A DNA stretch of 64,000 bases from Leguminivora glycinivorella. Its lineage: Eukaryota > Arthropoda > Insecta > Lepidoptera > Tortricidae. Positions within the stretch are counted from its first letter, which is position 1, and every line of letters begins with the position of its first letter. A program made the position numbers and the translations under genes. The notes under the pieces are model-generated. The model was not told where the DNA came from, did not search any database, and worked only from the letters and a program-made list of their open reading frames with translations. Shown piece by piece: positions 31,083 through 44,029 of the stretch. The stretch lies in contig NC_062987.1 of NCBI RefSeq assembly GCF_023078275.1, positions 19,949,772-20,013,771 on the forward strand, written 5' to 3'.

Positions 31083-33973
31083 ATAGTATATTCCTGTGTT
31101 TCAGTCAATTTTCAACGAAATGTTAAAAGGGGAAATTGGCTTAAGCGAATCAGGTTAATTAAAAAGTGCTTAACGGCGCTAACGAGCGGCGAGGTGGATG
31201 CAGTTATTATATAAGTATCATCCATAGACATAGACATAGACATAGACACACACACATTCTATACCAAAGACATATATAACTCCGTATAAACGGATAAAGT
31301 CTAAGAAAAAAACGTACCTCAGTACCATACAGAAAAAGGTAAGGTGGCCTGGATGGCATTACACCTTTGGGTTACGCTCAGCTAGATGGCGCTAATATTC
31401 ATATTGGACATTTTAACTCATGATGTGAAATACCCTATAATGGACGGTGATGGATAAAACAACACAAATCCTTAAAAATAAGTATCTATAGTTTCTAAAA
31501 ACTGACGGCAATGTACTACCGTAAACTAGCATCATAGAGCTGTTTAATTTTGAAGTTTCATTTAATTCGGTTATTTATGAAGGATTTGGCGGCAAGATAA
31601 AAGTCACCAGTTTACTGAAAAAAATATCAAGACGAATTCTCAGTAATGTTGCTAAGAGAGTTGAGTTCACGTATAAAATAATAAAAAAATAGTATTCGGT
31701 ATAACCTTCAATGAGTTTTACTTACTGCATTAAGCCTGAGATAAGGTATAAAACATGCTAGTTTGTTGCTCTCAAAGATATAAAGAAGTAGTGTTATTTT
31801 GCGAGTGTCCATTACTGGAACCGGAAAACTGCGTACCTCCTATGATGGACAAGGAACAATTCACGAAACCAAAATTTACAAGAAACAATGGTAAAATAAC
31901 CCAAACTAGCTTTATTTGGGGTATAGTTATAAAATTGACTCATTGAGTATCAGTAAGCTTTAAAAGTAAAATTCCAAACTTATTTCACTGTCCATAATGG
32001 GGGATCCATTACTAGAGAACTGCCGTCCATGATTGGAGAAAAAACACCTAGTTTTAATTTGTTAATTATGAAGAAACCAATCGGAGTATCTTTTCTCCAA
32101 TACGCTTGAAATGTAAAAGAAGGATAAGACATTCAAGTTTTAACAAGCTTAGCGGTAGAGTTTTCACACGTATCAGTAAATTATTGAAAAAAGGCAAAAT
32201 TTTATCTTAAACTGTCCATGATTGGGTCCGTTATCTTATCAAGCTAAGAATATGGGTCAAATTGTCAAAACAGGACTCGATAAGACTACATTACAACCCG
32301 TCTTCCTTATATTACTGTTCAGAATGAAACATGGGACTCTAATTAGTATTAAAATAATTTTTTACTTTTTGGTTCATTTTGGGGACGAAATAAAAGCTTT
32401 AACTTAAAAAACTTTTTTTATTTAATTTACTTTTACCTATTCTCTTTTAACTTAACCATAAATCTTTGTTTAATTGTGGTTTTATAGAAGATATTTACAT
32501 TGTATCAGTAGGTACTTAGGTACACAATTTTTTTCATACACGCGTTTCTCTTTGGTCGAAAAAGAACAGCCGACGAACATAAAAAGGGTAATTAATTTGA
32601 AGAATTTTTAGAACATTGCCTTCTTTTACATTTTTTAGATATTACTCCATAATAGGGCACAGGATAATTCAAAAACCGAGTCGAACATTATTTGTTTGTA
32701 TTAGAGATTCAATGATTATATGTACTCGTATAAGATGTCTAAAGTCTGACGAAAATTGTTTTAAAGCTAAAGATGGCGTATTCGTACAAAAGGTTCTTCA
32801 GTTGGTAATAGTTATTTTCACTTCTCATGCTCAAAAAGTGCACCTTTATGTCGTTCATAGACGACATAAAGTCGCATTTTATGCTCTAGAGCATAAAGTA
32901 AAATTTTCTTCTAAGACAGGTAATCGATCTCAACAGCCAAACATATCATGCACAATTTTACTGAGCAATAAAATTATGTAGATGACAAAACGTGTTAAGT
33001 AGGTATATTATTTTATTTTTGCAACAGTTTATAAGAATTCCGTATTTTCTGCAATTTTTAGTAAATCACATAAAATAGGAGTCGATTATCGTCCAAAAAT
33101 GCTCCGAAATCTTTGACATGCATAAAACCAAATGTCTGAAACTCAGATCCAATGTTAAAAATTAAAAAGTTAGTTGGCTGGGATTGGTGTTCTTTTGCTT
33201 TACGACAATTTCGTGGTGTAAATTGCCGTAAAAAAATTATTAACAAAAAAATAAAACCACAGTTTACAAGGGCGTAAATAATCTCTATTTTTACCCTCGT
33301 CTACTATTTTGGTAGTAAAAAGGGTAAACATGCGTCACTTTATGCCCTTGTTGTACAATTTGCTATTGTTTTACAAGGGGGAAAAGTCGTTGATGTTTAA
33401 CTGCACGTGCCAATATTGATATCCCGGCAAGCGAATAGTTCCAATATTGAACCACTCGCTAAAGTGGAAATATGAGCGCTGCGAGGATTTCAAGGCACGA
33501 AGGTTAAACAAACTTTGGCACCGAGTGAAACACAAAATTATTGTTCACTACACCAACACGAGCAAAATACTAAATGAATAACATCAAACTACTTAAATCA
33601 AATCCATCATTACAATATTTATGATTCAAAATCAATCAATCAATTAAGATAACATTTTTACGCAATTACTTTGCACTCTTGTAGATAAAATTCAAATTTG
33701 CTATCTTCGAAGAATCAGTAGAGCCTTTCAAATCAAATCAAAAATCATTTATAGTTAGTGTAGTGTGGTGTGGTGAAAAGTTATTTTTCTTATTAATTTA
33801 TTGACTTTCTGAGACCAAATTTGTTAATCAATAATCATCCTGAACAGTTTTATGCAAATTTGACAACATTATACATCTAATACAGCGAATTAATCAAAGT
33901 CAAATTATTGGTATCAGGTAGATACTAGATATAAAAGGGTATCAACAAGCACCTACATTATATTTTATGGTTT
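31083..33973. other. AT-rich intergenic sequence, no gene seen
   Basis: Cleaner version of 6,001-8,955. A 121-codon plus-strand frame at 32,616-32,981 is open only in this copy; in copy 1 small indels break it. It has no recognisable domain, so I do not call it. 33,258-33,560 is the family A relative. Confidence 0.5.
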
Positions 33974-34209
33974 TTCTTTGTATCAGGTATGGAGTTCATT
34001 GTTTTCAATAATGAGAATAATGGGTCAATGTTTTTAATAATGTGCCCATAATATAACAAAAGGGTTTGATTCTGTTCTTTGAAGTTAAAAAATGTTAATG
34101 CTATTGTTTTATTATACTTTTTTTTGTTAGGATTCCTCGTATCTTTAAGAAAACTGAAATGTAATTTTCAATATTTTAATACAGTGTTTTCAGGAGATTT
34201 TCTGAAAAT
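33974..34209. repeat. 236-bp segment present only in copy 2
   Basis: Absent at the matching point of copy 1 (about 8,957). It has no terminal repeats or tail, so a deletion in copy 1 is as likely as an insertion here. Confidence 0.7.
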
Positions 34210-34807
34210 ATGTTTTTCTACTCCCGTACTGTTATTCGTGAGTTACGAGGTCGTGCATAGAACTTTAAAACCCTACATAAAAGATGTCAGGACAAGTCTA
34301 TCTAGTCTATACCCTGAAAACATTTAGTAGCAGTAGCACGATATAGCTGTTACAGTTCAGTAAATACATTGCTACCAACTTAACAAACCAATTCGCAGAG
34401 TCGAGACTCCTTCGTTTTCTGCTGCGTTCATTGGCGACGCGTCGAATCGCATTCAAATGTATGAGAACTCGATTCAACTCGGCTCGATTCGTCTTAGTGG
34501 CCAGGCTTCAAAGAACCATACCATAGACAGTTTTATTTTCATGTTTGCACCCAAACTGCATATTCAAAATGGTAGGTGGTCCACCTAGATAACTAAGATG
34601 ACTGAAAGTAGGTATTTGTTGAATTTATAATTTTCTTTCAAAATAAGTGCTTGGTCGTAGAAAAAGTATTGTATGCAACGGTGTTTAACTGAGTCAAAAA
34701 ATGCTCGTGGCGTCTTTATTAACAATTTTCGGCTTCGCCTCAAATTGTTACCCACGCCACTCACCTTTTTTGACCTCTTTTAACCACCAGTTGCATAAAA
34801 TACTATT

Positions 34808-34964
34808 ATAGTTACAATGGATTACAAGAAGCACAACGAGTTTATGATAATAATTAATATGAATAATAAATAGTATTATCTTTATTTATTTTCTTTCTCT
34901 AGAATATGATTTTTACATTTCGTGTTTTAAATCGCCCAAGATTGCACTTTCTAAATATTGGAAT
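34808..34964. repeat. 157-bp segment present only in copy 2
   Basis: AT-rich segment missing from copy 1 at about 9,555. The junction falls between two dispersed repeats. Confidence 0.7.
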
Positions 34965-35510
34965 CAATATCACAGAATATATAATAGTCCAAGTACAGAA
35001 GGCCCACTGCTTTGATGTTCACAAAATGCCGCCTTTTTAAATGCCTACAAAATTCTAACAAAGAAACGAGCCGCACGTGCGCAGCGTCGGACGATAGGGT
35101 TGCCTATGGATTAAAAGGAATTAATACTCAGATAAACTGTTATAGGTAGCTAGTTAGTAGCTATTATAGTCAAGTTTTGGATACTCTCTAGGTATATATA
35201 CAGTAGGTATTCATATATTTTTGTTCAAGTCCCAACATCGCAAGCCTTCCGTGGGACAATAAATAGTAGATCTGTGTAAGATTGTCCTATTTTATTCATG
35301 ATGGCTATTTAACTAAGCATTATTAGCCATTCCACACCCGGACATCCCATATGAACCTTAAAAAAGTATTTGCGACGTAAAGTAACAACGGAAAGTACGA
35401 ACGTGCGTTCCGTGAGCACGCGCGCCACCCCTGATTAGGCCGCGAGCTCGCGGCCGCCAGCATGTACTTGTAGCGCGGCGATAGAATCGCGGAGTGAGCC
35501 GCCCCTGTCA
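34965..35510 (-). repeat. GC-rich dispersed repeat with interior insertion
   Basis: Counterpart of 9,553-10,105, noticeably more diverged from it (scattered substitutions and indels) than the first 6 kb of the block. Confidence 0.5.
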
Positions 35511-35587
35511 ATATGGAACTATGTATTTTTCGATTTTTTCGCTTGCTCAATGCTCGGCGATCTCCTGTGTCGGAGGCCAAGATCTTT

Positions 35588-35832
35588 TTTAACCCCCGAC
35601 GCAAAAACGACGGGGTGTTATATATAAGTTTGACGTGTCTCTCTGTCTGTTTGTCTGTCTATCTGTGTCTGTGTCTGTCTGTGGGATCGTAGCTCCCGAA
35701 CGGAAGAACCGATTTAGATTTAGTTTTTTTTTGTCTGAAAGCTGAGTTAGTCGGGAGTGTTCTTAGCCATGTTTCAGGATAATCGGTCTACTATGTCGCG
35801 GTCGGGGTTTTTTCAAAATTTTATTTGGTTCG
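35588..35832 (+). mobile_element. Family C element
   Basis: Counterpart of 10,175-10,432. Confidence 0.65.
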
Positions 35833-36227
35833 CTGAGTCAGTGAAGTAAGTAAGTAATGCTCGGGTATTTTGGCACGTGCGGTTAAACGGAAACTTTGCC
35901 CACTTGTAAAACAAATAGCTATTTATGTTTATTTTTCAGGAATACATGTCATTTTTTGACTGAAGTTGGCCTTGACTATAATTGTATAGACTTAGTTTTA
36001 ATTGTAGTTGAAGATATTTTTGCATGCCCGATGATGGTGAAATATGTGTTACCTATTTATAAGTAATATTGCCTGAAAAACTTTTGTACCATAATTCAAG
36101 CAAAATAAAAAATATTTCATTTCATTTGAAAATATTTCATTTCATTTCATTTTATTATTATTTATCATCGCTATATAGGAAAATTATTATAATAATCGAT
36201 ATTAGTAAAAGTGTCACATGACTGTGT

Positions 36228-36530
36228 AAGGTCTGAGAGGAGCGACGCTCGGAGAGGAGCGTTACGGCTCAGCCACGACATTGGTCTAAGCGCGACAGCG
36301 GTGAGCGGCGGCCATACATTGAAGCGAGACACAGCGATGGGACTTTTTGTTCGCACGTATGGCTGCCGCTCACCGCTGTCGCGCTTAGACCATTTTCGTG
36401 GCTAGGCCGTTAGGCGGAGCGTGCGGCGGGGCGGGCGAGCGCGCATACAACCTGTGCAGCGTCGACTCAGGACACTTGTATGAACTTCAATTGTTTGACA
36501 TGCACGCCGCACGCCCCGCCTTGCTGCACA
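36228..36530. mobile_element. Family F MITE with nested family E
   Basis: Family F is about 155 bp with ends AAGGTCTGAGTGGAGCG and CGTCCACTCAGACCT (clearest at 58,920-59,074). Here it is split by a complete 145-bp family E element at 36,265-36,409 with its TTA duplication, so E is younger than F. Confidence 0.65.
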
Positions 36531-36835
36531 TCAGGCCCCGTAGCCGAATGGCATTTCTCCGACGCCAAACGAAAACGAAACGTAGTCTGGCTCTGTCGCG
36601 CCAATACGCAAGAGCGATAGGGATAGATATCTACTAGCGTTTCGTTTCGTGAGCGTTTGTGCCATTCGGCTACGCACCCAGGCCCCGTAGCCGAATGGCA
36701 TTTCTCCGACGCCAAACGAAAGCGATACGCCGCTGGCTCTGTCGCGCCAATACGCAAGCGCGATAGAGATAGATATCTACTAGCGCTTCGTTTCGTGAGC
36801 GTTTCGTGAGCGTTTGTGCCATTCGGCTAGCCACC
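36531..36835 (+). mobile_element. Two tandem family D MITEs
   Basis: 36,535-36,677 and 36,684-36,835 are direct neighbours with intact GTAGCCGAATGGC ends. Both lie in the 447-bp segment (36,521-36,967) that copy 1 lacks. Confidence 0.7.
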
Positions 36836-37210
36836 CAGGCCTTACACTTTAGAACGGCCAGGGTTAGAAACAAACAACGAAAAACAAAAAAGTGTCATAT
36901 TTATCCATGTCGTAGTTTTATGTATTCGCTGTTTGCCCATGTTTCGTCTCTTTCAACTCCTTCCAAAATCCAAAGATCACCAATACGCCGTACACGAGTA
37001 TAGCTGGAACAAACAATCATTCAATGTATTTTTTTACACGGCAGCGACTATTTTTCATCGCCGATAGGTCATCGATTAATTGTTTTTGTTTCCAGTGACC
37101 CAATGTATGTATATCCATTTCACTTTTATATACTTAAAACCAACATATTATATGTAATTCCCGACAAAAAAGTCTTTGTTATATAATTTTTTTTAATGTT
37201 TTCATTGATT

Positions 37211-37328
37211 TACTTACAAAACTCACCTGCAACACCTCTAGTGTTTCGGGTGTCCATGGGCGGTGGTGATTGCTTACCGTCAGGCGACCTGTCTGCTCGT
37301 TTGCCTCCTATTATCCCATAAAAAAAAA
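37211..37328 (-). mobile_element. SINE/LINE tail fragment
   Basis: Counterpart of 11,060-11,172. Confidence 0.4.
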
Positions 37329-37689
37329 TTGGTGTGTGAAAACTGTGAGTGGATAAAGCCTACCCAGACGTTTTGACGAGTTCGGGCTCAGAAAAAAAAA
37401 TATGCAAAATTAAGAGTAACTCAACAACACCTTTTACTTTAATCAATTTAATGATAACGCCAATATATTATTTATTTAGTTTAATGTATCGCCCTCATAT
37501 GGTGTACACACTGTATACATTCATCTCAAAAGTACTTCGCTGAACCTTGTGGCTTATATTTTATTCGCTAGTAAATATTTCGTATTCTTATCTATTAGTT
37601 TAATTATTATGAATGCAATGATACTGAGGTTTACTACATTTCCTTACATTATGTAAGTTTTTTGTTTGTTACGTCTAGAGGGACGCTAT

Positions 37690-40600
37690 TGCACAACACC
37701 CTGCATTTTATGATTAAGCACTGAGACTTAGCACAGGTTGTTCCTTGGGTGGCCCTGAGTAGATAAAGATCGGGAGGCATCGAGAGCCCCCCTTAATTTA
37801 GGAGGGAAGAGGGGGGGAAGGCTGGCGCCACCGCGCTTCCTTTGAAACCATATTTCTCTAAAACTATACAAAATAGGGCAAGCGATATATCTTTTTCGGA
37901 TAAATGAAGGACGAGGAATTCATTTTTGGAACAAAAAAAATGTACTTCAGAACAAAAATACAAAAAAAAATGGGAAAATCGAAAACGATTTTTTTTTTTA
38001 ATACATATTATTGCACTTTTTATAAAAAACTTAATAGTTATTTTAAAATAAAAAATATTATTTAATAGCTACATTTATCTAGTTTTAGAAAATGTATAAT
38101 TTGTTATAGAAATATATTATAGAACGAGTGATAAAAAATAATTTACATCGCCCGATAGGGTGATTTGAATGCTCATTTCAATAAGTTTTGCAATGATTTC
38201 AGGTATAATCACTATTTTTAACACACGAAAGCCGTAATCATTGTAGTTTATGGCTATTTTAGTGATTAATGTACTTAAAATAAAAAAAATACAAAAATTA
38301 AAAATATATTAAAAAGGTGATATTTTTTTAAACATTATCCTATTTTGTTCTTTCTACACAATATATATCTAAAAGCAATAAATATCAATAAAAAGCCACA
38401 TTTATGCAGTTTATAAAAATATATAGTTTGTTATATAAATATGTTACGAAACGCGAGATAAAACATAATGAAAATGAAAATTTTAATGTACGGGTCAGCT
38501 TGCATTATTCGATGAGGTGAGATAAAGGTACTACCCGCTATGCAGTGGAGTTTGTCTAGTAATACAGAAATATACTTATTCTAATAACGTTTACACATAA
38601 TATAGGTATATCACGACCCAGTACAGAAAATTGTAAAAGTCCTATAATATAGTTTATTTTGATTGTAAAATAAAATTGCATGTGACTTATATTGTAAAAA
38701 AAAATGTCTTAATCGCGTTCTGCTCTCCTAAAGCAGTTCTGCATGCATAGGCTTGAAGATTTTTTAGTTTACTAGTAGAACTTAAGTTACTTCCTTTGGG
38801 CCCCCTTAAATCGGTTTTACCCATCCATAAAAGATAAAATAAAAAGTCATATTCTTCCTTTCAGTATCAATGATAGTTAGTTATTGCGCAATAGTGCCAT
38901 AAAAAATATACTAGATTCGTATTAGCATTAAACATTAATGATTTTTGAACTAAGACGTTGCTTTTGTACAAAGGAGAACATCAAAAAATGGTCTGACTAG
39001 CTAGACGAAAACATGTGTATCGGGGCTAGTACTCAAGGCTCTCAAAAAGTGTAGCTATTTTGAGTTATTCAAATATAACAACATGAATAGTCTGAATTTA
39101 ATTATGTATATATCACAACATCCACTGCATAAGCACATCAGCTCCGAACATTTAATTTAAAAAGTCTTTTTTTACGGTTGCACCTTACGCGGCACTGTTT
39201 TTAGGGTTCCGTAGTCAACTAGGAACCCTTATAGTTTCGCCATGTCTGTCTGTCCGTCCGTCCGTCCGTCCGTCCGTCCGCGGATAATCTCAGTAACCGT
39301 TAGCACTAGAAAGCTGAAATTTGGTACCAATATGTATATCAATCACGCCAACAAAGTGCAAAAATAAAAAATGAAAAAATATGTTTTATTAGGGTACCCC
39401 CCCTACATGTAAAGTGGGGGCTGATATTTTTTTTCGTTCCAACCCCAACGTGTGATATATTGTTGGATAGGTATTTAAAAATGAATAAGGGTTTACTAAG
39501 ATCGTTTTTTGATAATATTAATATTTTCGGAAATAATCGCTCCTAAATGAAAAAAAAGTGCGTCCCCCCCCCTCTAACTTTTGAACCATGTGTTTAAAAA
39601 ATATGAAAAAAATTACAAAAGTAGAACTTTATAAGTACTTTCTTGGAAAATTGTTTTGAACTTGATAGGTTCAGTAGTTTTTGAGAAAAATACGGAAAAC
39701 TACGGAACCCTACACTGAGCGTGGTCCGACACGCTCTTGGCCGGTTTTTTTACACCTGCATCCGACAATTTCGAGGCATGTTTCTGCAGCAACAGGCAAC
39801 GTTGCAGGCAAGGAGGCTCCCAAATCCCAATTGTTACAGACTTTCGTCCAGCCACAAGTAGCAAATAATGGCAAATTTTGAATTGGGTTTAGTTGACCCC
39901 ATACATGGACACCTTGATATACCTATAACCCTTACAAAAATGGTGCAAGGCAGCTTTTGTCGGCGAATTGCTGTTAATTTGGCGGTCTTTTTTGGTTAAT
40001 AACTATTTTCGGCACTCGTTAACCAAAGTACAGGACGCAGATCTGGAATAATAAATATGTCAAGTATGAATTATCCATAAATTATGCAAATCATATAGAT
40101 AACTACTATTTCACAAGATGTATTAGGATCAGATGTATATATATATCTGACCTATCATATCAATCGATCATTTCATGTAATATAAATAGTTAAATTCAGA
40201 CTATATAGGAGTATGTTGTTTCATTTTAAGTATAAATAACTACTTACACTTTTTGAGAGCTTTGAGTATCTTTACCTCACCTCATCGAACCATACAAGCT
40301 GACCCGTACCGTACATCAAGATCGCCCTGCCACGTCACTTTCATTATTTTTTATCTCGCGTTTCGTAATATATTTATATGACAAACTATATATTTTTATA
40401 AACTATATAAATGTGGCTTTTTATTGATATTTATTACTTTTAGACATATATTGTAGAGAAAGAACAAAATAGGATAATGATATAAAAAAGTTATCACATT
40501 TTTTTTTAAATTTCTGTATTTTTTTTATTTTAAGTACATTAATCACTAAAATAGCCATAAACTACAATGATTACGGCTTTCGTGTGTTAAAAATAGTGAT

Positions 40601-41145
40601 TATACCTGAAATCATTGACAAAACTTATTGAAATGAACATTCAAATAATCACCCTATTGGGCGATGTAAATTATTTTTTATCACTAGTTCTATAATATAT
40701 TTCTATAACAAATTATACATTTTATAAAACTAGATAAATGTATTAAAAAATATTTTTTATTTAGAAAAACACATTACAGTTTTCATAAAATGTGCAATAA
40801 TATGTATAAAAAAAATCTCGTTTTCAGATTTTCTCATTTTATTTTGTATTTTTGTTCTAAAATACATTTTTTTTGTTTCAAAAATGAATTTCTCGTCCTT
40901 CATTTATCCGAAAATGATATATCGCACGCCCTATTTTGTATAGTTTTAGAGAAATATGGTTTCAAAGGAAGCGCGGAGGCACCAGCCTTCCCCCCTCCTC
41001 CCTCCTAAATTAAGGGGGGCTCTCGATGCCTCCCGATCTTTATCTACTCAGGGCCACCCAATGAACAACTGTGCCAAGTCTCAGTGCTTAATCATAAAAT
41101 GCAGGGTTCCCATACAAAACATAGCAACAGCGTCCCCAGTAGATT
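37690..41145. repeat. Foldback structure, about 3.4 kb
   Basis: 37,690-38,540 is matched in reverse by about 40,270-41,145 (TGGGTGGCCCTGAGTAGATA, CTTTGAAACCATATTTCTCT, GTACGGGTCAGCTTG). The pairing resumes at 39,020-39,100 versus 40,195-40,260, so the left arm carries a roughly 470-bp insertion. A family B element (39,203-39,750) lies in the centre. No transposase or other gene was found between the arms. Confidence 0.8.
39203..39750 (+). mobile_element. Family B element
   Basis: Complete copy in the centre of the foldback. Confidence 0.7.
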
Positions 41146-41146
41146 G

Positions 41147-42484
41147 ACATTTAAGTATTTAATTAGCCTACATAATGTTATTTGTTAAATAGCGCGTTAT
41201 TTTTATTTTACATCATATTTACTTGCACACTCAATGTTCATATTATATTGCACGATAGAACAGTTGCGATATTGGTTTTTTTTTTTAAAGAAAATGCTTC
41301 AGTTACTACTTTAAACACACACTGAAATCCCCAACCCCATTCACGTGAATCCACGTGAACCATTCAAAATTGAGGAGTTTCCTCAATTGCTTATGGGTTC
41401 CATCGTCTACTACTCAAATCTGATCACGGGGTGGTGCCGGAGTACACTAAATTTTAATAAAAATAATTTGCCACTAAAAATTTAGAGTTTCCCCTTTTCA
41501 TGGATCCCTTCATCAGAACAGCACCATATTAACATGGGACTACTTTGAAGGTAGCTCCTTTCGAACAAAAAAAAAATTAAATCGGACCACGGGTCTTGGA
41601 GTAATCGGAAAATATAAAAAAAAAATCGAATACAGAACCTCCTCCGTCTGGGTAAAGAAGACGGTTAAAAAATAAAACCGAATATAGAACCTCCTCCGAC
41701 TGAGTTTAAAGAAGTCGTCAGTCGTATACTCGAAACGTATTTTAATTAAATGTCGCGAACTTCCCCGTTTTAAAGAAAATAAATCACATTTTGCGACTCC
41801 CATTTGATTATATCGTGTTCCGAGAAACAATAAGTAAACAGGGCTTAAAATTGGAAACAAACCAACATATCTTACATTAAGAGGCAACAGGAGCGAAAAT
41901 TAATCCCCTTTCAATTTAGAAATTTTAGTTAAATATAAGTACGTTAATTTTATTAAGACCCTTCTTACTCCTTAGAGCGCTCATCAATTTCACGAAACGG
42001 CCATCGATAGATGGCGTTGGCGCCTCGGTACGCGAGCACCGGCAACTCAACGCGCGTTTCAACGCAGACACGAATAATCTTGATAGTTTTGAATTAAATT
42101 GCTAATAACATAATTTTCAATTTTATATGGGCTCTTTATTTAATTTCATATTCATGGTATGGTAGTAGTAAATAAGGTATATGAATGTAGTAAAAGTATA
42201 GTATTAGTCTACATGTACATATATAAATTCAGGTTTCCTAATTGATTGATTCAACAACCAACACCGCTGAGCCGAAACTACGAAAGCTAGAAAGTCGAAA
42301 TTTATATAGATTGCATTAACAAAATTTCGAAGAGATAAGAATCGATTATGAAAATTTACACCCCTAGTAGAGGGAAAAAGGGGGTGAAAGTTTGTAGCGG
42401 GATCAATTTGTTTTTTTTTTATTAGGAAAATTTTAGTTAGGAACTTGAAATTAGAGAATAGTTTAATAGTGATTTCTGTTTTTT
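41147..42484. other. AT-rich intergenic, no gene seen
   Basis: Contains short duplicated ACAGAACCTCCTCCG-type units (41,630-41,700) related to the ACCGACTTC element. A 115-codon minus-strand frame at 41,540-41,887 is phenylalanine-rich, typical of A/T-run DNA, and is not supported. Confidence 0.45.
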
Positions 42485-42840
42485 AGGGTTCCGTAGTCAA
42501 CTAGGAACTCTTATAGTTTCGCCATGTCTGTCTGTCCATCCGTCCGTCCGTCCGTCCGTCCGTCCGTCCGTCCGTCCGTCCGCGGATAATCTCAGTAACC
42601 GTAAGCACTAGAAAGCTGAAATTTAGTAACAATATGTATATCAATCACGTCAACAAAGTGCAAAAATAAAAAATAGAAAAAAATGTTTTATTAGGGTACC
42701 CCCCCCCCCCTACATGTAAAGTGGAGCTGATTTTTTTTTTCATTCCAACCCCAACGTGTGATATATTTTTGGATAGGTATTTAAAAATGAATAAGGGTTT
42801 ACTAAGATCGTTTTTTGATAATATTAATATTTTCGGAAAT
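42485..42840 (+). mobile_element. Family B element, 3' truncated
   Basis: Starts normally, has the longest (TCCG)n array in the window, and stops at AATATTTTCGGAAAT. Foreign sequence with an ACCGACTTC-element fragment follows, and a reversed scrap of the family B middle lies at 43,128-43,162. Confidence 0.7.
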
Positions 42841-43197
42841 TATCACAGTTATAGTGACTTTCATATTTTTATAAGAACAGCATGCACGTCCAGAACAGTG
42901 ACATTTGGTGCATTGGAACTGCTCATGATGTGTCACTTTTTAACCGTCGCCTCAAATCTGAGAGATTTGAGGCGAGGTTCTCAATTCGTCTGTATGTTTA
43001 TTTATTTTTTTCATTTTATGTTTGTTCCTCGATATCTCCGTTGTTACTGGACCGATTAAAAAAAAATTATTGAATGTATATGAATACAGATAAAAAAAAA
43101 GTAGTAGATAAAAAAAAATATCTGCCCCCTCTTTACATGTAGGGGTACCCTAATAAAACATTTATTATTATTAACGACCTTCCACATATTTATAATG

Positions 43198-43830
43198 AGC
43201 CCAAACATGATGGGGTTATGATGAGGAGAATAGCAGTTCTGTTGACCACCTCCTGACTCCATCATGAGAACTTGGACCTCGTCTAGTTCGATGGTGCTCG
43301 TCAGCCCAAATCTAATGAGCCCGAACATGATGGGGTTATGATGAGGAGAATAGCAGTTCTGTTGGCCACCTCCTGACTCCATCATGAGACCCTGGACCTC
43401 ATCTAGTTCGATGGTGCTCGTCAGCCCAAATCTAATGAGCCCAAACATGATGGGGTTATGATGAGGAGAATAGCAGTTCTGTTGACCACCTCCTGACTCC
43501 ATCATGAGACCTTGGACCTCATCTAGTTCGATGGTGCTCGTCAGCCCAAATCTAATGAGCCCGAACATGATGGGGTTATGATGAGGAGAATAGCAGTTCT
43601 GTTGGCCACCTCCTGACCCCGTCATGAGACCTTGGACCTCATCTAGTTCGATGGTGCTCGTCAGCCCAAATCTAATGAGCCCAAACATGATGGGGTTATG
43701 ATGAGGAGAATAGCAGTTCTGTTGACCACCTCCTGACTCCATCATGAGACCTTGGACCTCATCTAGATCGATGGTGCTCATCAGCCCAAATCTAATGAGC
43801 CCAAACATGGTGGAGTTATGATAAGTAGAA
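43198..43830. repeat. 120-bp minisatellite, about 5.3 units
   Basis: Unit boundaries (TGAGCCC[AG]AACATGATGGGG) fall at 43,198, 43,318, 43,438, 43,558, 43,678 and 43,798, the last partial and diverged. The period is a multiple of three. The minus strand is open throughout (43,056-43,808, 250 codons) as a 40-residue repeat containing SGGGQQNCYSPHHNPIMFGL. Confidence 0.95.
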
Positions 43831-44029
43831 TAGCAGTTCTGTTGAACATCTTCTGCCTGACTCCATCATCATGAGAACCAGAACCTCATCCTGGTCCCAA
43901 AATATAATAATAATTCAAACTCTCAACAAACTTCACGTATAACTTAAAATCCAAAATCATATGAAAAGCATGTCGAATGCTAAAATTGCATAAGGTGTAA
44001 AAAGGATCAAGATTTGTTTAGTCGCAGTT
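43831..44029. other. Minisatellite flank
   Basis: The array decays into single-copy-like sequence; nothing else seen. Confidence 0.4.

Larger units (their letters stand above)
25080..38453 (+). repeat. Large duplicated block, copy 2
   Basis: Counterpart of 1-12,308, about 1.1 kb longer. Segments present only here: 33,974-34,209, 34,808-34,964, 35,966-36,272 and 36,521-36,967. Beyond 38,453 this copy continues for 744 bp before a family B element, whereas copy 1 joins family B at once. Confidence 0.93.

Noticed and set aside
43198..43830. CRISPR-like array
   Set aside because: Units are 120 bp, contiguous and have no unique spacers. This is a eukaryotic minisatellite.
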